Shown: one piece after another, positions 17,261 through 26,906 of the stretch | Layout of the letters: every line of letters begins with the position of its first letter | Position numbering within the stretch: the stretch's first letter is position 1 | NCBI RefSeq assembly: GCF_900176465.1 | Contig: NZ_FWXR01000009.1 | Span: 88,023-152,022 of the forward strand | DNA: 64,000 bases | Direction of reading: 5' to 3' | Source of the DNA: Fulvimarina manganoxydans | GTDB lineage: Bacteria > Pseudomonadota > Alphaproteobacteria > Rhizobiales > Rhizobiaceae | Made by a program: the position numbers and the translations under genes | The notes under the pieces: generated by a model | What the model saw: only the letters and a program-made list of their open reading frames with translations | Told to the model about the DNA's origin: nothing | The model's database searches: none

Positions 17261-18004
17261 ATGGACTTCGACATCATTCTGCTTCTCCTCGGCGCGGCCT
17301 TCGTCGCGGGCGCCATCGACGCGGTTGCCGGCGGCGGGGGGCTGATCACCATTCCGGCTCTCCTCCTCGCCGGTTTCGACCCCTTGACCGCCATCGGCAC
17401 CAACAAGGTGCAGGCGATTTTCGGCTCCGGCTCGGCGACGATCGCCTATGCCTCCAAGGGCCATGTGAACCTCAGGAAGCAGTTGCCGAGCGCCGGCTTC
17501 GTCCTCATCGGCTCGTCGCTGGGCGCGGCGCTCGCCTTCGTGATACCAACGGAAGCGCTCGAAACGGGACTGCCCTTTCTCCTGATCGCCGTCGCCGTGT
17601 TTTTCGCGCTGAAGCCCGATCTCGGCGATCTCGATCGCGAGCGCCGGCTCTCCGAGCCCCTCCTGATCGGCCTCGTCATGCCATTGATCGGCGCCTATGA
17701 CGGGCTGTTCGGCCCCGGCGCCGGCTCCTTCTACATGATCGCCTTCGTCACGCTGGCCGGCTTCGGCGTTCTCAAAGCGACGGCCCATACGAAGCTTCTG
17801 AACTTCGCCTCCAATGTCGGCGGCCTTCTCGTCTTCACCCTCAACGGCGCCGCCATCTGGTGGCTCGGCCTGATGATGGGCGTTGCGACCTTTCTCGGCG
17901 CCCGGCTCGGCGCGACGATAGCCATGCGCTTCGGCTCCAAGCTGATCCGCCCGCTTCTCGTCGTCACCTGCCTCGCCTTGGCGGCCAAGCTTCTCTTCGG
18001 ATAA
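17261..18004 (+). CDS. TSUP (TauE/SafE)-family membrane permease
   Basis: An integral inner-membrane protein of 247 residues with about eight hydrophobic helices. Typical TSUP motifs are [21 protein letters not shown] near the N-terminus and the repeated [19 protein letters not shown] in the second half, then [15 protein letters not shown]. The family moves sulfite, sulfonates, organic acids or metals. It starts 149 bases from the riboswitch on the opposite strand and is followed after 40 bases by cobQ, so a cobalamin-linked role such as cobalt uptake is worth considering; that is inference. A very long open frame upstream is antisense to cobH/cbiX and is not part of the gene. Confidence 0.88.
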   Translation: MDFDIILLLLGAAFVAGAIDAVAGGGGLITIPALLLAGFDPLTAIGTNKVQAIFGSGSATIAYASKGHVNLRKQLPSAGFVLIGSSLGAALAFVIPTEALETGLPFLLIAVAVFFALKPDLGDLDRERRLSEPLLIGLVMPLIGAYDGLFGPGAGSFYMIAFVTLAGFGVLKATAHTKLLNFASNVGGLLVFTLNGAAIWWLGLMMGVATFLGARLGATIAMRFGSKLIRPLLVVTCLALAAKLLFG

Positions 18005-18044
18005 GGCCGGTCCCCTGACCGGTTTTGAAGGAAGAAGGCCATCC

Positions 18045-19529
18045 ATGGCGAAGACGCCTGCCATCATGCTGCAGGGCACGGGCTCCGATGTCGGCAAATC
18101 CGTCCTCGTCGCAGGGCTCTGCCGGCTCTTTACCCGACGCGGGCTCGCTGTGCGACCCTTCAAGCCGCAGAACATGTCGAACAATGCCGCCGTCGCGCGC
18201 ATCTCCGGAAGCGGCGACTTCGGCGAGATCGGCCGGGCCCAATGGCTTCAGGCGCTGGCCTGCCGCACGGCCCCGACGACGGCGATGAATCCGGTGCTTC
18301 TCAAACCCCAGTCGGAGACCGGCAGCCAGATCGTCCTCAATGGCCGGATGGCCGGCAGCGCCAAGGGCCGCGACTATCAGCGCCTAAAGGCCGGCTTTCT
18401 CGATACCGTCCTCAAGGGCTTCGAGACCCTTTGCGGCGAAGCCGATCTCGTCATCTGCGAAGGGGCAGGCTCGCCGGCGGAGATCAATCTGAGGTCGGGC
18501 GACATCGCCAATATGGGCTTTGCGACAGCTGCGAATGTGCCCGTCGTCCTCGTCGGCGACATCGATCGCGGCGGCGTCATCGCCTCGCTGGTCGGCACCC
18601 ATGCTATCCTGCCCGAGGCCGACAGGGCGATGGTCAAAGCCTATCTCATCAACAAGTTTCGCGGCGATGTCTCGCTCTTCGACGAGGGGCTTGCCGCGAT
18701 CACCCGCTTCACCGGCTGGCCGAGCCTCGGCGTCGTCACCCATCTTCCCGCCGCGCGCCGCCTGCCGGCCGAGGATTCGGTCGCGTTGGAACGCCTGGCC
18801 GAGGAGAGGTCGGGCCCGAATGACCTGATCGTCGCCGTCCCGCGTCTCGGCCGCATCGCCAATTTCGACGATTGCGACCCGATCGCCCAGGAGCCGGGTG
18901 TCTCGCTCGTCTTCGTCGAACCGGGCGATCGCCTGCCACCGGAGGCGCGGCTCGTCCTTATCCCCGGATCGAAGTCGACGATCGGCGATCTCGAAGACTT
19001 TCGCAAAAACGGCTGGGACAAGGATCTCGCCGACCATCACGCGAGAGGCGGCTTCGTGATGGGCCTTTGCGGCGGCTATCAGATGCTCGGGCGGCGGGTC
19101 CTTGATCCGGGCGGGATCGAGAGCGACACGCACGAGGCCGAAGGCTTGAGCCTTCTCGATGTCGAAACCGTGATGGCATCGGACAAGACCGTGCAGGACA
19201 GCCGCGCCGAGACGCTGGAAGGCGAGGCGCTGGAGTGCTACGAAATCCATCTCGGCCACACCGAGGGCCCCGACTGCGGGCGCCCGCTCTGCCGGATCGA
19301 CGGGCGGCCGGACGGGGCGACGAGCCCGGACGGGCGCGTCTTCGGCACCTATCTCCACGGCATTTTCGCCAATGACGGCTTTCGCCGCGCCTTTCTCTCC
19401 CGTCTCGGGCATAAGGCGACAGGCCATAGCTACCGCGCTTCGGTCGAGACCGCCCTCGACGAGATCGCCGATTCGTTGGAGCGCATGATCGATTGCGAGC
19501 GCCTCTTGGTGATCGCCAAGAACCGATAG
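18045..19529 (+). CDS. cobQ: Cobyric acid synthase CobQ
   Basis: ATP- and glutamine-dependent amidase that converts adenosylcobyrinic acid a,c-diamide to adenosylcobyric acid by amidating positions b, d, e and g. It has 494 residues. The N-terminal dethiobiotin-synthetase-like ATPase has the P-loop GTGSDVGKS at 11-19 and [12 protein letters not shown]. The C-terminal class-I glutamine amidotransferase has nucleophile Cys342 ([13 protein letters not shown]) and His438 (GTYLHGIF). It lies 40 bases after the TSUP gene, likely the same transcript. No ortholog of cobB, cobD or cobP is seen in the window. Confidence 0.96.
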   Translation: MAKTPAIMLQGTGSDVGKSVLVAGLCRLFTRRGLAVRPFKPQNMSNNAAVARISGSGDFGEIGRAQWLQALACRTAPTTAMNPVLLKPQSETGSQIVLNGRMAGSAKGRDYQRLKAGFLDTVLKGFETLCGEADLVICEGAGSPAEINLRSGDIANMGFATAANVPVVLVGDIDRGGVIASLVGTHAILPEADRAMVKAYLINKFRGDVSLFDEGLAAITRFTGWPSLGVVTHLPAARRLPAEDSVALERLAEERSGPNDLIVAVPRLGRIANFDDCDPIAQEPGVSLVFVEPGDRLPPEARLVLIPGSKSTIGDLEDFRKNGWDKDLADHHARGGFVMGLCGGYQMLGRRVLDPGGIESDTHEAEGLSLLDVETVMASDKTVQDSRAETLEGEALECYEIHLGHTEGPDCGRPLCRIDGRPDGATSPDGRVFGTYLHGIFANDGFRRAFLSRLGHKATGHSYRASVETALDEIADSLERMIDCERLLVIAKNR

Positions 19530-19632
19530 CTGCGGCGAAGGATCGGTGGTGGCGTTGTGTCGAGCCCAAAAGACACGCTTTGGCCGCAAGACCATGTTTG
19601 CGACGACATCAGGAAGATTCTAGACTGGACCC

Positions 19633-20412
19633 ATGAGCGACATCGCCCCCGCGCGGCCCGGCCGCTTTTCGATCCTTGCCAACCCGACGCGCTTTCTCGA
19701 GCTGTCGGGCAAGGTGCAGCCATGGCTTTACGGGCTGGCGCTTCTGGCGCTTGCGGCGGGCCTCGGCCTCGGCGTCGTCGCGCCCGACGACTATCAGCAG
19801 GGCGCCACCGTCAAGATCATGTTCATCCATGTGCCCTTTGCCTGGCTCTGCATGATGATCTGGACGGTGATGAGCGTCTCCGCGCTCGGAACGCTGGTCT
19901 GGCGCCATCCGCTGGCCGACGTCTCGGTCAAGGCGGCCGCCCCGATCGGCGCGGTCTTCACGGCCCTCGCCCTTCTCACCGGCTCGATCTGGGGCCGGCC
20001 CATGTGGGGCACATGGTGGGTCTGGGACGCGCGGCTAACCTCGGTCTTCGTCCTCTTTCTCATGTATCTCGGCCTGATCGCGCTCACTCGCGCCTTGGAC
20101 GAGCCCGGCAAGAGCGCCAAAGCCGCCGCAATTCTCGTGCTGGTCGGTTTCGTGAACATCCCGATCATCAAATTCTCGGTCGACTGGTGGAACACGCTGC
20201 ACCAGCCGGCCAGCGTCATGCGGATGGACGGGCCTGCGATGCCCGCCGCTTTCCTGACGCCGTTGCTTCTGTCCGCGCTCGGCTTCACGCTTCTGTTCTT
20301 CGCCCTGCACCTGACCGCGATGCGCAACGAGATCCTGCGCCGCCGGGTCGAGGCCTTGTCCCGGCTTGCCGCCCGCCGGGCCGAGACGCCTTCCAAGGAG
20401 GCGCTAGCATGA
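19633..20412 (+). CDS. ccmC: Cytochrome c maturation protein CcmC (heme handling)
   Basis: An inner-membrane protein of 259 residues with six helices that presents heme to CcmE in cytochrome c maturation. The WWD motif is clear: WGTWWVWDARLTS in the periplasmic loop, flanked by heme-ligand histidines in MFIHVPFAW and NTLHQPASV. ccmD overlaps it by four bases. The usual alphaproteobacterial partners ccmA and ccmB are not upstream; cobQ is, 103 bases away. Confidence 0.95.
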   Translation: MSDIAPARPGRFSILANPTRFLELSGKVQPWLYGLALLALAAGLGLGVVAPDDYQQGATVKIMFIHVPFAWLCMMIWTVMSVSALGTLVWRHPLADVSVKAAAPIGAVFTALALLTGSIWGRPMWGTWWVWDARLTSVFVLFLMYLGLIALTRALDEPGKSAKAAAILVLVGFVNIPIIKFSVDWWNTLHQPASVMRMDGPAMPAAFLTPLLLSALGFTLLFFALHLTAMRNEILRRRVEALSRLAARRAETPSKEALA

Positions 20413-20594
20413 CCGGACCTTATGCCGCCTATATTCTCTCGGCCTATGGCTTTTCGGCACTCGCGATCATCGGACTCGCGCTCTGGATCGGGCTCGATTC
20501 CCGGGCCCAGAAGCGCGCGCTCGCCGATCTCGAAGCGCGGGGTATCCGGCGCCGATCGGCACGGTCCGACCAGACCGCGCCCTCTTCAAGGTGA
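20409..20594 (+). CDS. ccmD: Cytochrome c maturation protein CcmD
   Basis: A 61-residue single-span membrane protein that helps release holo-CcmE. One helix (YILSAYGFSALAIIGLALWI) is followed by a charged tail (DSRAQKRALADLEARG), the normal CcmD layout. ATG 20409 overlaps the ccmC stop (ATGA). The gene is easily lost inside a longer open frame that runs back through ccmC in another phase. Confidence 0.9.
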   Translation: MTGPYAAYILSAYGFSALAIIGLALWIGLDSRAQKRALADLEARGIRRRSARSDQTAPSSR

Positions 20595-20600
20595 TTTGCA

Positions 20601-21260
20601 ATGAGCGGACCATCCCCAACAACGGACGATCGTGGCATGTCGGCCGATGACACGCCACAAAAGGCGCCGGTCAAACGGTTTGCGCTGGTCGCCTTGCCGC
20701 TCGTCCTGTTCGGTGCGATCGCGGCCGTCTTCGGCATCGCCCTTCATCAGAATCAGCTTGGTCGGGACATCACCGAAATTCCGTCGGTGCTGATCGGCAA
20801 GGCGGCCCCGAAGACGGTGCTTCCGCCGCTCGACGGGGTGACAACCGCCTCCGGTGCCCCGATACCGGGCCTCGATCTTGCGTCGGCGGAGGACGGTCGC
20901 CCTCTCCTCGTCAACGTCTTCGCCTCCTGGTGCGCCCCCTGCCGCCAGGAGCATCCACTTCTGATGGAGCTCGCCAAGGACGACCGCTTCCGGCTCGTCG
21001 CGATTAACTACAAGGACAAGCCCCAGAATGCGCGCGATTTCCTCAGCGCGCTCGGCAATCCCTATGAGGCCATCGGCGTCGACCAGAAGGGCTCGGCAAC
21101 GATCGACTGGGGTGTCTACGGCGTGCCGGAGAGCTTCCTCGTCTCCCCCGACGGCACGATCCTCTATAAGCGCACCGGCCCGTTCACGGTGCAGTCGATC
21201 CAGGACGACCTTCTGCCGGCGGTGGAAAAGGCCATCGCGAAGCCTGCTCCGACATCCTGA
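20601..21260 (+). CDS. ccmG: Thiol:disulfide oxidoreductase CcmG/DsbE
   Basis: Membrane-anchored periplasmic thioredoxin-like protein, 219 residues, that reduces the apocytochrome CXXCH cysteines. An N-terminal anchor (FALVALPLVLFGAIAAVFGIAL) precedes the active site FASWCAPCRQEHP. The late cis-proline region YGVPESFLVSPDG and the glutamate typical of CcmG are present. ATG 20601 is six bases after ccmD; Met13 is an alternative start. It converges on purD with 36 bases between. Confidence 0.94.
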   Translation: MSGPSPTTDDRGMSADDTPQKAPVKRFALVALPLVLFGAIAAVFGIALHQNQLGRDITEIPSVLIGKAAPKTVLPPLDGVTTASGAPIPGLDLASAEDGRPLLVNVFASWCAPCRQEHPLLMELAKDDRFRLVAINYKDKPQNARDFLSALGNPYEAIGVDQKGSATIDWGVYGVPESFLVSPDGTILYKRTGPFTVQSIQDDLLPAVEKAIAKPAPTS

Positions 21261-21296
21261 TCCAAAGCGCAAGCCGACAGGCGACTTTGAAGGCGC

Positions 21297-22574
21297 CTAC
21301 CGATCCTCGACCATGATCGCCCGATGGCCGATATCGGAGCGCCAGAAGCCATTGTCCCAGCGGACCTCGCCGATGATCTCATAGGCCTTGTGGGCCGCTT
21401 CGCGGACGCTCGGCCCCATGGCGGTGACATTGAGCACCCGGCCGCCCGTCGCGACCAGCTGGCCGTCCATCTGCCCCGTGCCGGCATGAAAGATCATCGC
21501 ATCGTCGCCGGTCTCGGGCAGATGAGCGATCGGCGTTCCCTTGTCATAGGAGCCCGGATAGCCGTTCGAGGCCATGACGACGGTCAGAGCCCGATCGTCG
21601 TGCCAATCGGCCTTGACCGAAGAGAGATCGCCCTTGGCCGCCGCCAGAAGGATCGGCAGGAGGTCCGATTTCAGGCGCATCATCAGCACCTGGCATTCCG
21701 GGTCGCCGAAACGGACATTGTACTCGATCAGCTTCGGCCCGGTCTCGGTCAGCATCAGGCCCGCATAGAGAACGCCCTTGAAAGGCGCGCCGGCCTCGCG
21801 CATCCCTTTCATCGTCGGCTCGATGATCTCGCGCATCGCGCGGCGAAGCTGGGCTTCACTGAGAGAGACTGCGGGGGAATAAGCGCCCATGCCGCCGGTG
21901 TTCGGCCCGCGATCCCGGTCGAAGGCGCGTTTGTGATCCTGGGCCGTTCCAAAGAAGACCGCACGCTCGCCGTCGCAAAGGCAGAAGAGGCTGGCCTCCT
22001 CGCCCTCCAGAAATTCCTCGATGACGATCTCCGCGCCGGGCCCGCCGAATTCGCCCTCGAAACAGGCATCGATCGCCGCCAGCGCATCGGCCTTGGTCTC
22101 GGCAATGGTCACACCCTTGCCGGCGGCGAGCCCATCGGCCTTGATGACGATCGGCATGCCGCGATCCTCGATCGCGGCCCGGGCGTCGGGCGCGTTGGTG
22201 AAGCGGCGGTAACGGGCGGTCGGAATGTCGTGGAGCGAGCAGAGATCCTTGGTGAAGCCTTTCGAGCCTTCGAGGCGCGCCGCCGCCGCCGAGGGTCCGA
22301 AGACGGCGATGCCGGCCGCCTCCAACGCGTCGGCGAGGCCGGCGACCAGCGGCGCTTCCGGCCCGACCACCACGAGGCCGATTGCCTTGTCCCGGCAGAA
22401 GGTCAAGACGGCATCATGATCGGCGACTTCGAGCATCGCCAAGGTCGCATGGGCCTTGATGCCGGGATTGCCGGGCGCGGCATAGAGCGTGCCGAGTTCG
22501 GGCGATTGTGCGAGCTTCCAGGCGAGCGCATGCTCTCTCCCGCCCGATCCAATGAGTAGGACATCGATCGCCAT
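21297..22574 (-). CDS. purD: Phosphoribosylamine-glycine ligase PurD
   Basis: The second step of de novo purine synthesis, forming glycinamide ribonucleotide with ATP. It has 425 residues, the standard length. The N-terminus [25 protein letters not shown], the ATP-grasp region [25 protein letters not shown] and the signature [14 protein letters not shown] are diagnostic. The frame continues upstream, but homology begins at MAIDV, so ATG 22574 is chosen. Monocistronic; divergent from ubiA. Confidence 0.97.
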   Translation of the reverse strand: MAIDVLLIGSGGREHALAWKLAQSPELGTLYAAPGNPGIKAHATLAMLEVADHDAVLTFCRDKAIGLVVVGPEAPLVAGLADALEAAGIAVFGPSAAAARLEGSKGFTKDLCSLHDIPTARYRRFTNAPDARAAIEDRGMPIVIKADGLAAGKGVTIAETKADALAAIDACFEGEFGGPGAEIVIEEFLEGEEASLFCLCDGERAVFFGTAQDHKRAFDRDRGPNTGGMGAYSPAVSLSEAQLRRAMREIIEPTMKGMREAGAPFKGVLYAGLMLTETGPKLIEYNVRFGDPECQVLMMRLKSDLLPILLAAAKGDLSSVKADWHDDRALTVVMASNGYPGSYDKGTPIAHLPETGDDAMIFHAGTGQMDGQLVATGGRVLNVTAMGPSVREAAHKAYEIIGEVRWDNGFWRSDIGHRAIMVEDR

Positions 22575-22841
22575 CGACTGACTCCGTCGCACAGACGCCA
22601 TCCTGAAGCGACCGATTTCCAGGCCGGCGACGAAATCGCGTCTCGATTGTCTTAGAACGGATGGGAGAGCTCGCGCTTGTTCGCGCCAAGACCGCTCGGT
22701 CGATCCGTCGGGTTTTGCTGCGGCGATACGGTCAGCGGCCGCCAATGGTCAAGTGACGGTCTGCCGGGGCAAAGATAGAATTGTACAAAAATAAGGCAAA
22801 AAGGCTTGACTGCGGCGCCCCGAACACGCTCTTTCGGACCC

Positions 22842-23837
22842 ATGGCGAATCTGAATCAGACCATCGCGGGCCAATCTGACCGCGTCGCGGATGCCCCTTC
22901 CGAAAGCTGGGTCTACCGCCTTCTGCCTCGCGGCATCTGGCCCTATGCCCAGCTTGCGCGCTGGGACAGGCCGATCGGTTGGCAACTTCTGATGTGGCCC
23001 TGCTGGTGGGCGGCGGCGCTCGCGCCGCAGGCAACGGCCTCAAGCGCGGTCCATACGGGCCTGCCGAGCTTCTGGCACCTCTTCCTCTTTCTGGTCGGCG
23101 CGATCGCCATGCGCGGTGCCGGCTGCACCTATAACGACCTCGTCGACCAGAGGATCGACGCCGCCGTGGCGCGGACCCGCTCGCGCCCCCTGCCCTCGGG
23201 CCGGATCAGCCGGCGCGACGCCAAGCTCTTCATGGTCGTTCAGGCGCTGACCGGCTTTCTGGTTCTTCTCCAGTTCAACATCTTCGCCATCCTGCTCGGC
23301 ATCGCCTCGCTCGGCGTCGTCGCGATCTATCCCTTTCTGAAGCGCTTCACCGACTGGCCCCAGCTCGGTCTCGGCCTCGCCTTCTCCTGGGGCGCGCTGA
23401 TGGGCTGGGCCTGTTATTGGGGCAGCCTGTCGCTCGCCTCGCTCTGCCTTTATCTCGGCTCGATCTTCTGGGTGATCGGCTACGACACGATCTATGCCCA
23501 TCAGGACAAGGAGGACGACGCGCTGGTCGGCGTTCGTTCGACGGCGCGGCTTTTCGGCGAAAAGACGCGTCAGGCGATCGTCATGCTCTACGGGACCGCG
23601 CTGACCCTCTTCCTCGTCGCCTTCCTTCTCACCGGCACATCGACGGCCGGTCCGAGCTGGCCGGCCTATGCGGGCCTTCTCCTCGGCGCTATGCAAATGG
23701 GTTGGCAGATCAGAAGCCTCGACATCGACGATCCGGATCAGTGCCTGGCGCTGTTCAAGTCGAACACGGCCTTTGGCTGGATCGTCTTCTTCGGGCTCGT
23801 CTTCTCCGCGCTCTGGACGTTGAGCTTCCCCGGCTGA
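22842..23837 (+). CDS. ubiA: 4-hydroxybenzoate polyprenyltransferase UbiA
   Basis: Integral membrane prenyltransferase, 331 residues, that attaches the polyprenyl tail to 4-hydroxybenzoate in ubiquinone synthesis. Two Mg-diphosphate motifs are intact: NDLVDQRID (first) and DTIYAHQDKEDD (second). Eight or nine hydrophobic helices follow the usual pattern, and RPLPSGRIS is typical of UbiA proper. Start ATG 22842 is preferred over TTG 22806. It converges on the DUF971 gene. Confidence 0.93.
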   Translation: MANLNQTIAGQSDRVADAPSESWVYRLLPRGIWPYAQLARWDRPIGWQLLMWPCWWAAALAPQATASSAVHTGLPSFWHLFLFLVGAIAMRGAGCTYNDLVDQRIDAAVARTRSRPLPSGRISRRDAKLFMVVQALTGFLVLLQFNIFAILLGIASLGVVAIYPFLKRFTDWPQLGLGLAFSWGALMGWACYWGSLSLASLCLYLGSIFWVIGYDTIYAHQDKEDDALVGVRSTARLFGEKTRQAIVMLYGTALTLFLVAFLLTGTSTAGPSWPAYAGLLLGAMQMGWQIRSLDIDDPDQCLALFKSNTAFGWIVFFGLVFSALWTLSFPG

Positions 23838-23878
23838 CGCTCGGGCGGCGTGGCGGACGACACTCTGCTTGAAGCGCC

Positions 23879-24241
23879 TCAGTCGCGCGATAGGCCTTTC
23901 TCCCGAAGCTCGGCGAGATAGGTCTCCCAGCGCGCGTCGCGCTCCTCCGCCAGTTCGCGCAGATAGGTCCAGGTATAGATGCCGGTGTCGTGGCCGTCGG
24001 AAAACAGGATGCGCACGGCGTAATTGCCGACCGGCGTGATATTGGCGATCGTCACCTGCCGCTTACCGAAGACCGTCTTGCGATCGGCCGGCGAATGGCC
24101 CCGCACTTCGGCTGAGGGCGACAGAACGCGCAGGAATTCGGCCGAAAGCATGGCCGGCTCGCGATCCGGCCAACCAAGCGTCAGAGTTGCCCGATCGCTG
24201 GCCACTCGGATTTCGTTGGGAGGTGTCGAGGCGGCTTGCAT
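23879..24241 (-). CDS. DUF971 (gamma-butyrobetaine-hydroxylase-like N-terminal domain) protein
   Basis: A single-domain cytoplasmic protein of 120 residues. The family pattern is visible: [35 protein letters not shown], and near the end [27 protein letters not shown]. In other bacteria such proteins occur beside ApbC/Mrp-type Fe-S carriers or moa genes; here it is divergent from moaA. Function unproven. Confidence 0.85.
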   Translation of the reverse strand: MQAASTPPNEIRVASDRATLTLGWPDREPAMLSAEFLRVLSPSAEVRGHSPADRKTVFGKRQVTIANITPVGNYAVRILFSDGHDTGIYTWTYLRELAEERDARWETYLAELREKGLSRD

Positions 24242-24384
24242 GGCAGGTCTTTCGCGTGGGACAAATCAGCGGCCCGCCGCGCCTTTTGGGGCATTTGACG
24301 AGCCATGGGCACGATCGAATTCCGCCGAAAGGACAGAGGCTTGGTCGAAGGGGGCGGCTTGACCCACCCCACGTGAGCTTCCAC

Positions 24385-24405
24385 ATTCGTGCGACGAATA
24401 TATTC
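24385..24405. promoter_or_regulatory. Overlapping palindromes upstream of moaA
   Basis: ATTCGT-GCG-ACGAAT (24385-24399) is a perfect 6-bp dyad, and it runs into the self-complementary GAATATATTC (24396-24405). The site lies 60-80 bases before moaA and 145-165 bases before the divergent DUF971 gene. It could be an operator or the AT-rich core of a promoter. Confidence 0.35.
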
Positions 24406-24465
24406 TTCGAGTACCGGTCCGGCGGGTCTGCCGCAAGTCGTGCCGCCGGCAAGAGACGCGAGTTG

Positions 24466-25584
24466 ATGACGAAAACCACCCTGTTCCGCCAGGCCGGCCT
24501 GTCCGACATCCGCACGCCATCGTCGGCGCTGACTCCTGAAATGCGGTCGGAGGCGGCTCTCGAAGCGCATCGCACGGATCTGGCGCCCGGCGAGATGGTC
24601 GATCCCTTCGGTCGCCATGTTACCTATGTGCGGATTTCGGTGACGGATCGCTGCGATTTCCGCTGCGTCTATTGCATGGCCGAGGACATGCAGTTTCTGC
24701 CCAAGCGCGACCTTCTCTCCCTGGAAGAGCTTGACCGTCTGGCGTCGACCTTCGTCGCCAAGGGCGTCAAGCGTCTGCGCCTGACCGGCGGCGAGCCGTT
24801 GGTTCGCAAGAATATCATGCATTTCATCCGCTCGCTCTCGCGTCATCTGGACAGCGGCGCCCTGAAGGAGCTGACGCTGACGACCAACGGCTCGCAACTG
24901 ACGCGCTTTGCCGGCGATCTGAAGGCGGCCGGCGTCGAACGGCTGAACGTGTCCCTCGACACGCTGAATGCGGACAAGTTCAAGGCGATCACCCGCTGGG
25001 GCGACTTCGATCAGGTCATGGCCGGCATCAAGGCCGCCCAGGCCGCCGGATTGAAGCTGAAGATCAACGCCGTCGCCCTGAAGGGCTTCAACGACGACGA
25101 AATTCCGGCAATGATCGAATGGGCGCATGGCGAGGGCATGGACATGACCCTCATCGAGACCATGCCCATGGGCGAGATCGAAGAGGACCGGACCGACCGC
25201 TATCTCCCCTTGAGCGAGGTGCGGGGCCGCCTCGCCGAGCGTTGGACGCTTCAGAATATCCCTTACAAGACCGGTGGTCCGGCCCGCTATGTGGAAGTCG
25301 CCGAGACCGGCGGGCGGCTCGGCTTCATCACGCCGATGACCCACAATTTCTGCGAAAGCTGCAACCGGGTCCGCGTCACCTGCACCGGCACGCTCTATAT
25401 GTGCCTCGGACAGGAGGACGCGGTCGATCTGCGCGAGCCTTTGAGAGCCTCGGAAGGCGACGAGCTCTTGTCGGATGCCATCGACCGCGCAATATCTCGC
25501 AAACCGAAGGGACATGATTTCGTCATAGACCGGCAGACGCGGGCCCCGTCCGTGTCGCGGCATATGAGCGTGACTGGAGGCTGA
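24466..25584 (+). CDS. moaA: GTP 3',8-cyclase MoaA
   Basis: Radical-SAM enzyme that starts molybdenum-cofactor synthesis from GTP. It has 372 residues. The SAM cluster cysteines are Cys63, Cys67 and Cys70 (CDFRCVYC); the second cluster comes from [13 protein letters not shown] and a later cysteine in LYMCLG. It ends SVTGG, keeping the double glycine needed for activity. About 40 residues precede the usual family start ([18 protein letters not shown]). ATG 24466 is chosen because no better ribosome site appears later. No other moa genes are adjacent. Confidence 0.96.
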   Translation: MTKTTLFRQAGLSDIRTPSSALTPEMRSEAALEAHRTDLAPGEMVDPFGRHVTYVRISVTDRCDFRCVYCMAEDMQFLPKRDLLSLEELDRLASTFVAKGVKRLRLTGGEPLVRKNIMHFIRSLSRHLDSGALKELTLTTNGSQLTRFAGDLKAAGVERLNVSLDTLNADKFKAITRWGDFDQVMAGIKAAQAAGLKLKINAVALKGFNDDEIPAMIEWAHGEGMDMTLIETMPMGEIEEDRTDRYLPLSEVRGRLAERWTLQNIPYKTGGPARYVEVAETGGRLGFITPMTHNFCESCNRVRVTCTGTLYMCLGQEDAVDLREPLRASEGDELLSDAIDRAISRKPKGHDFVIDRQTRAPSVSRHMSVTGG

Positions 25585-25589
25585 GCCCC

Positions 25590-26075
25590 ATGATCCGACT
25601 GTCCAGACCTTTGCTTCTAGCCGCGCTTGTCGCGGCAGCACCCCTCCTAGCCGTTCAATCGGCCGCGGCGGAGGACGTCAATTATGTGAATGAGCGCTTC
25701 GGCACGAGCGCCACATTCCCCGGCGAACGCTTCCCGCAGCCTCTCCCTGCCCCCACCAATGGCGACGGCCTCGGCTGGACGGCGCCTAACGGGGCGGAAA
25801 TCTATATCTATGGCCGCGACAATCTCGGCGGCGAGACCCCGCAGACCATCATCGCGAACCGCGCCGAGACCGACGAGGTCACCTATAAGGCGTCCGGCAA
25901 ACGCTGGGCGGTGGTTTCCGGCTATCGCGACGGCAAGATCTTCTATGAGCGCTACATTCTTCGCGGCGATCTCATCCATTCCGTTGCGGTCCGCTATCCG
26001 GAAGAGGTGCGCGAGATTTACGACCCGCTGGTCGGTCCGGTGACGATGAGCTTGCGCGGCCCGTCATCGTCCTGA
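25590..26075 (+). CDS. Secreted protein of unknown function
   Basis: 161 residues with a Sec signal peptide (PLLLAALVAAAPLLAVQSAAA before EDVNYVNERF). The mature part reads like a small beta-rich periplasmic domain (FGTSATFPGERFP, GAEIYIYGRDNL, RWAVVSGYRDGKIFYERYILRGDLIHSVAVRYP). It starts five bases after moaA, so it is probably cotranscribed. I do not recognise a named family. Confidence 0.7.
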   Translation: MIRLSRPLLLAALVAAAPLLAVQSAAAEDVNYVNERFGTSATFPGERFPQPLPAPTNGDGLGWTAPNGAEIYIYGRDNLGGETPQTIIANRAETDEVTYKASGKRWAVVSGYRDGKIFYERYILRGDLIHSVAVRYPEEVREIYDPLVGPVTMSLRGPSSS

Positions 26076-26100
26076 GCTTTTTATTGATTGAATCATGACA

Positions 26101-26131
26101 AAACGCCCGTCAGCTGTGCCGGCGGGCGTTT
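26101..26131. terminator. Bidirectional terminator
   Basis: AAACGCCCG (26101-26109) pairs with CGGGCGTTT (26123-26131) around a 13-base loop that can pair further. The A- and T-ends give short U-tracts both ways. It serves moaA and its partner from the left and the hypothetical gene from the right. Confidence 0.75.
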
Positions 26132-26155
26132 CGCATTCATCGACGTGACAAAGCC

Positions 26156-26656
26156 TCAGGCGAAAGCGCTTTCGCGTTCCGCCAGGCGATTGGCCGTGTC
26201 CCGGTTCTCGTCATAGGCGGCGATCACCGCTTCCGGCGTTGCCGACGCCGGCTCGCTCAATGTGTCGCTCGGCGTTGCCGGCCTCTCCACCTCGATCAGC
26301 TCATCCGCCGTGGACAAGCGGCCGAGCTCGGCCATGACCCGGCCGAAATTGGGGCTTCGCTCGGCCTCGATCGCGGCTTCGCGGGCGACATCCGAGGTCA
26401 TGGCGAGAGCCAACGCTGTGTCCTCCGGGCTCGTTTCGGGCGGCGGCAACACCATGGCCGCATAGGCTGCCGACGAAATCGCCGGCTTGGTGTCGGGCGC
26501 AACCGTCGGGGGCTGGGCCGTAAACCCATCAGGCAACGCATCCTTCGGACGGGCGACGGGCTGCTCGTCCTTCTTCTGCGCGGCGACGTCGACGACGATC
26601 GGTGTCGGGACCGGAACGACGACGGGCCACGACCCGAAGCTGTTTAAGAGATTCAT
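26156..26656 (-). CDS. Hypothetical Pro/Ala/Glu-rich protein
   Basis: 166 residues, no membrane segment except a short N-terminal valine/proline-rich stretch (WPVVVPVPTPIVVDV). Composition is rich in Ala, Pro, Glu and Thr, with few aromatic residues, which suggests disorder; a helical part may lie at 85-130 (DTALALAMTSDVAREAAIEAE). An excellent ribosome site (GGGAAGGATCGAAGG) precedes ATG, and a terminator follows, so it is probably a real gene. No family recognised. Confidence 0.55.
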   Translation of the reverse strand: MNLLNSFGSWPVVVPVPTPIVVDVAAQKKDEQPVARPKDALPDGFTAQPPTVAPDTKPAISSAAYAAMVLPPPETSPEDTALALAMTSDVAREAAIEAERSPNFGRVMAELGRLSTADELIEVERPATPSDTLSEPASATPEAVIAAYDENRDTANRLAERESAFA

Positions 26657-26906
26657 CCTTCGATCCTTCCCTTTGAGGGATATCCGTCAGGAAGGATGTC
26701 GGAAAAGTTCGAAAAACCCCTTTAGCCCATTCGCGCAATTGAATCGATCGCCTGACGAATTCGTGAGGCGCGTCCTTCACTCTGCCGGCGGTATCGATAA
26801 CAAAGCTTACGGTCTTGCGAAAACGGAGGGGTGCTCCACCTTGATTTTCGGCGCCGAAAGGTTTGTCTTCCGGCCAAAATCCGAATCCCGTCAGGAGCCC
26901 ATCCGC

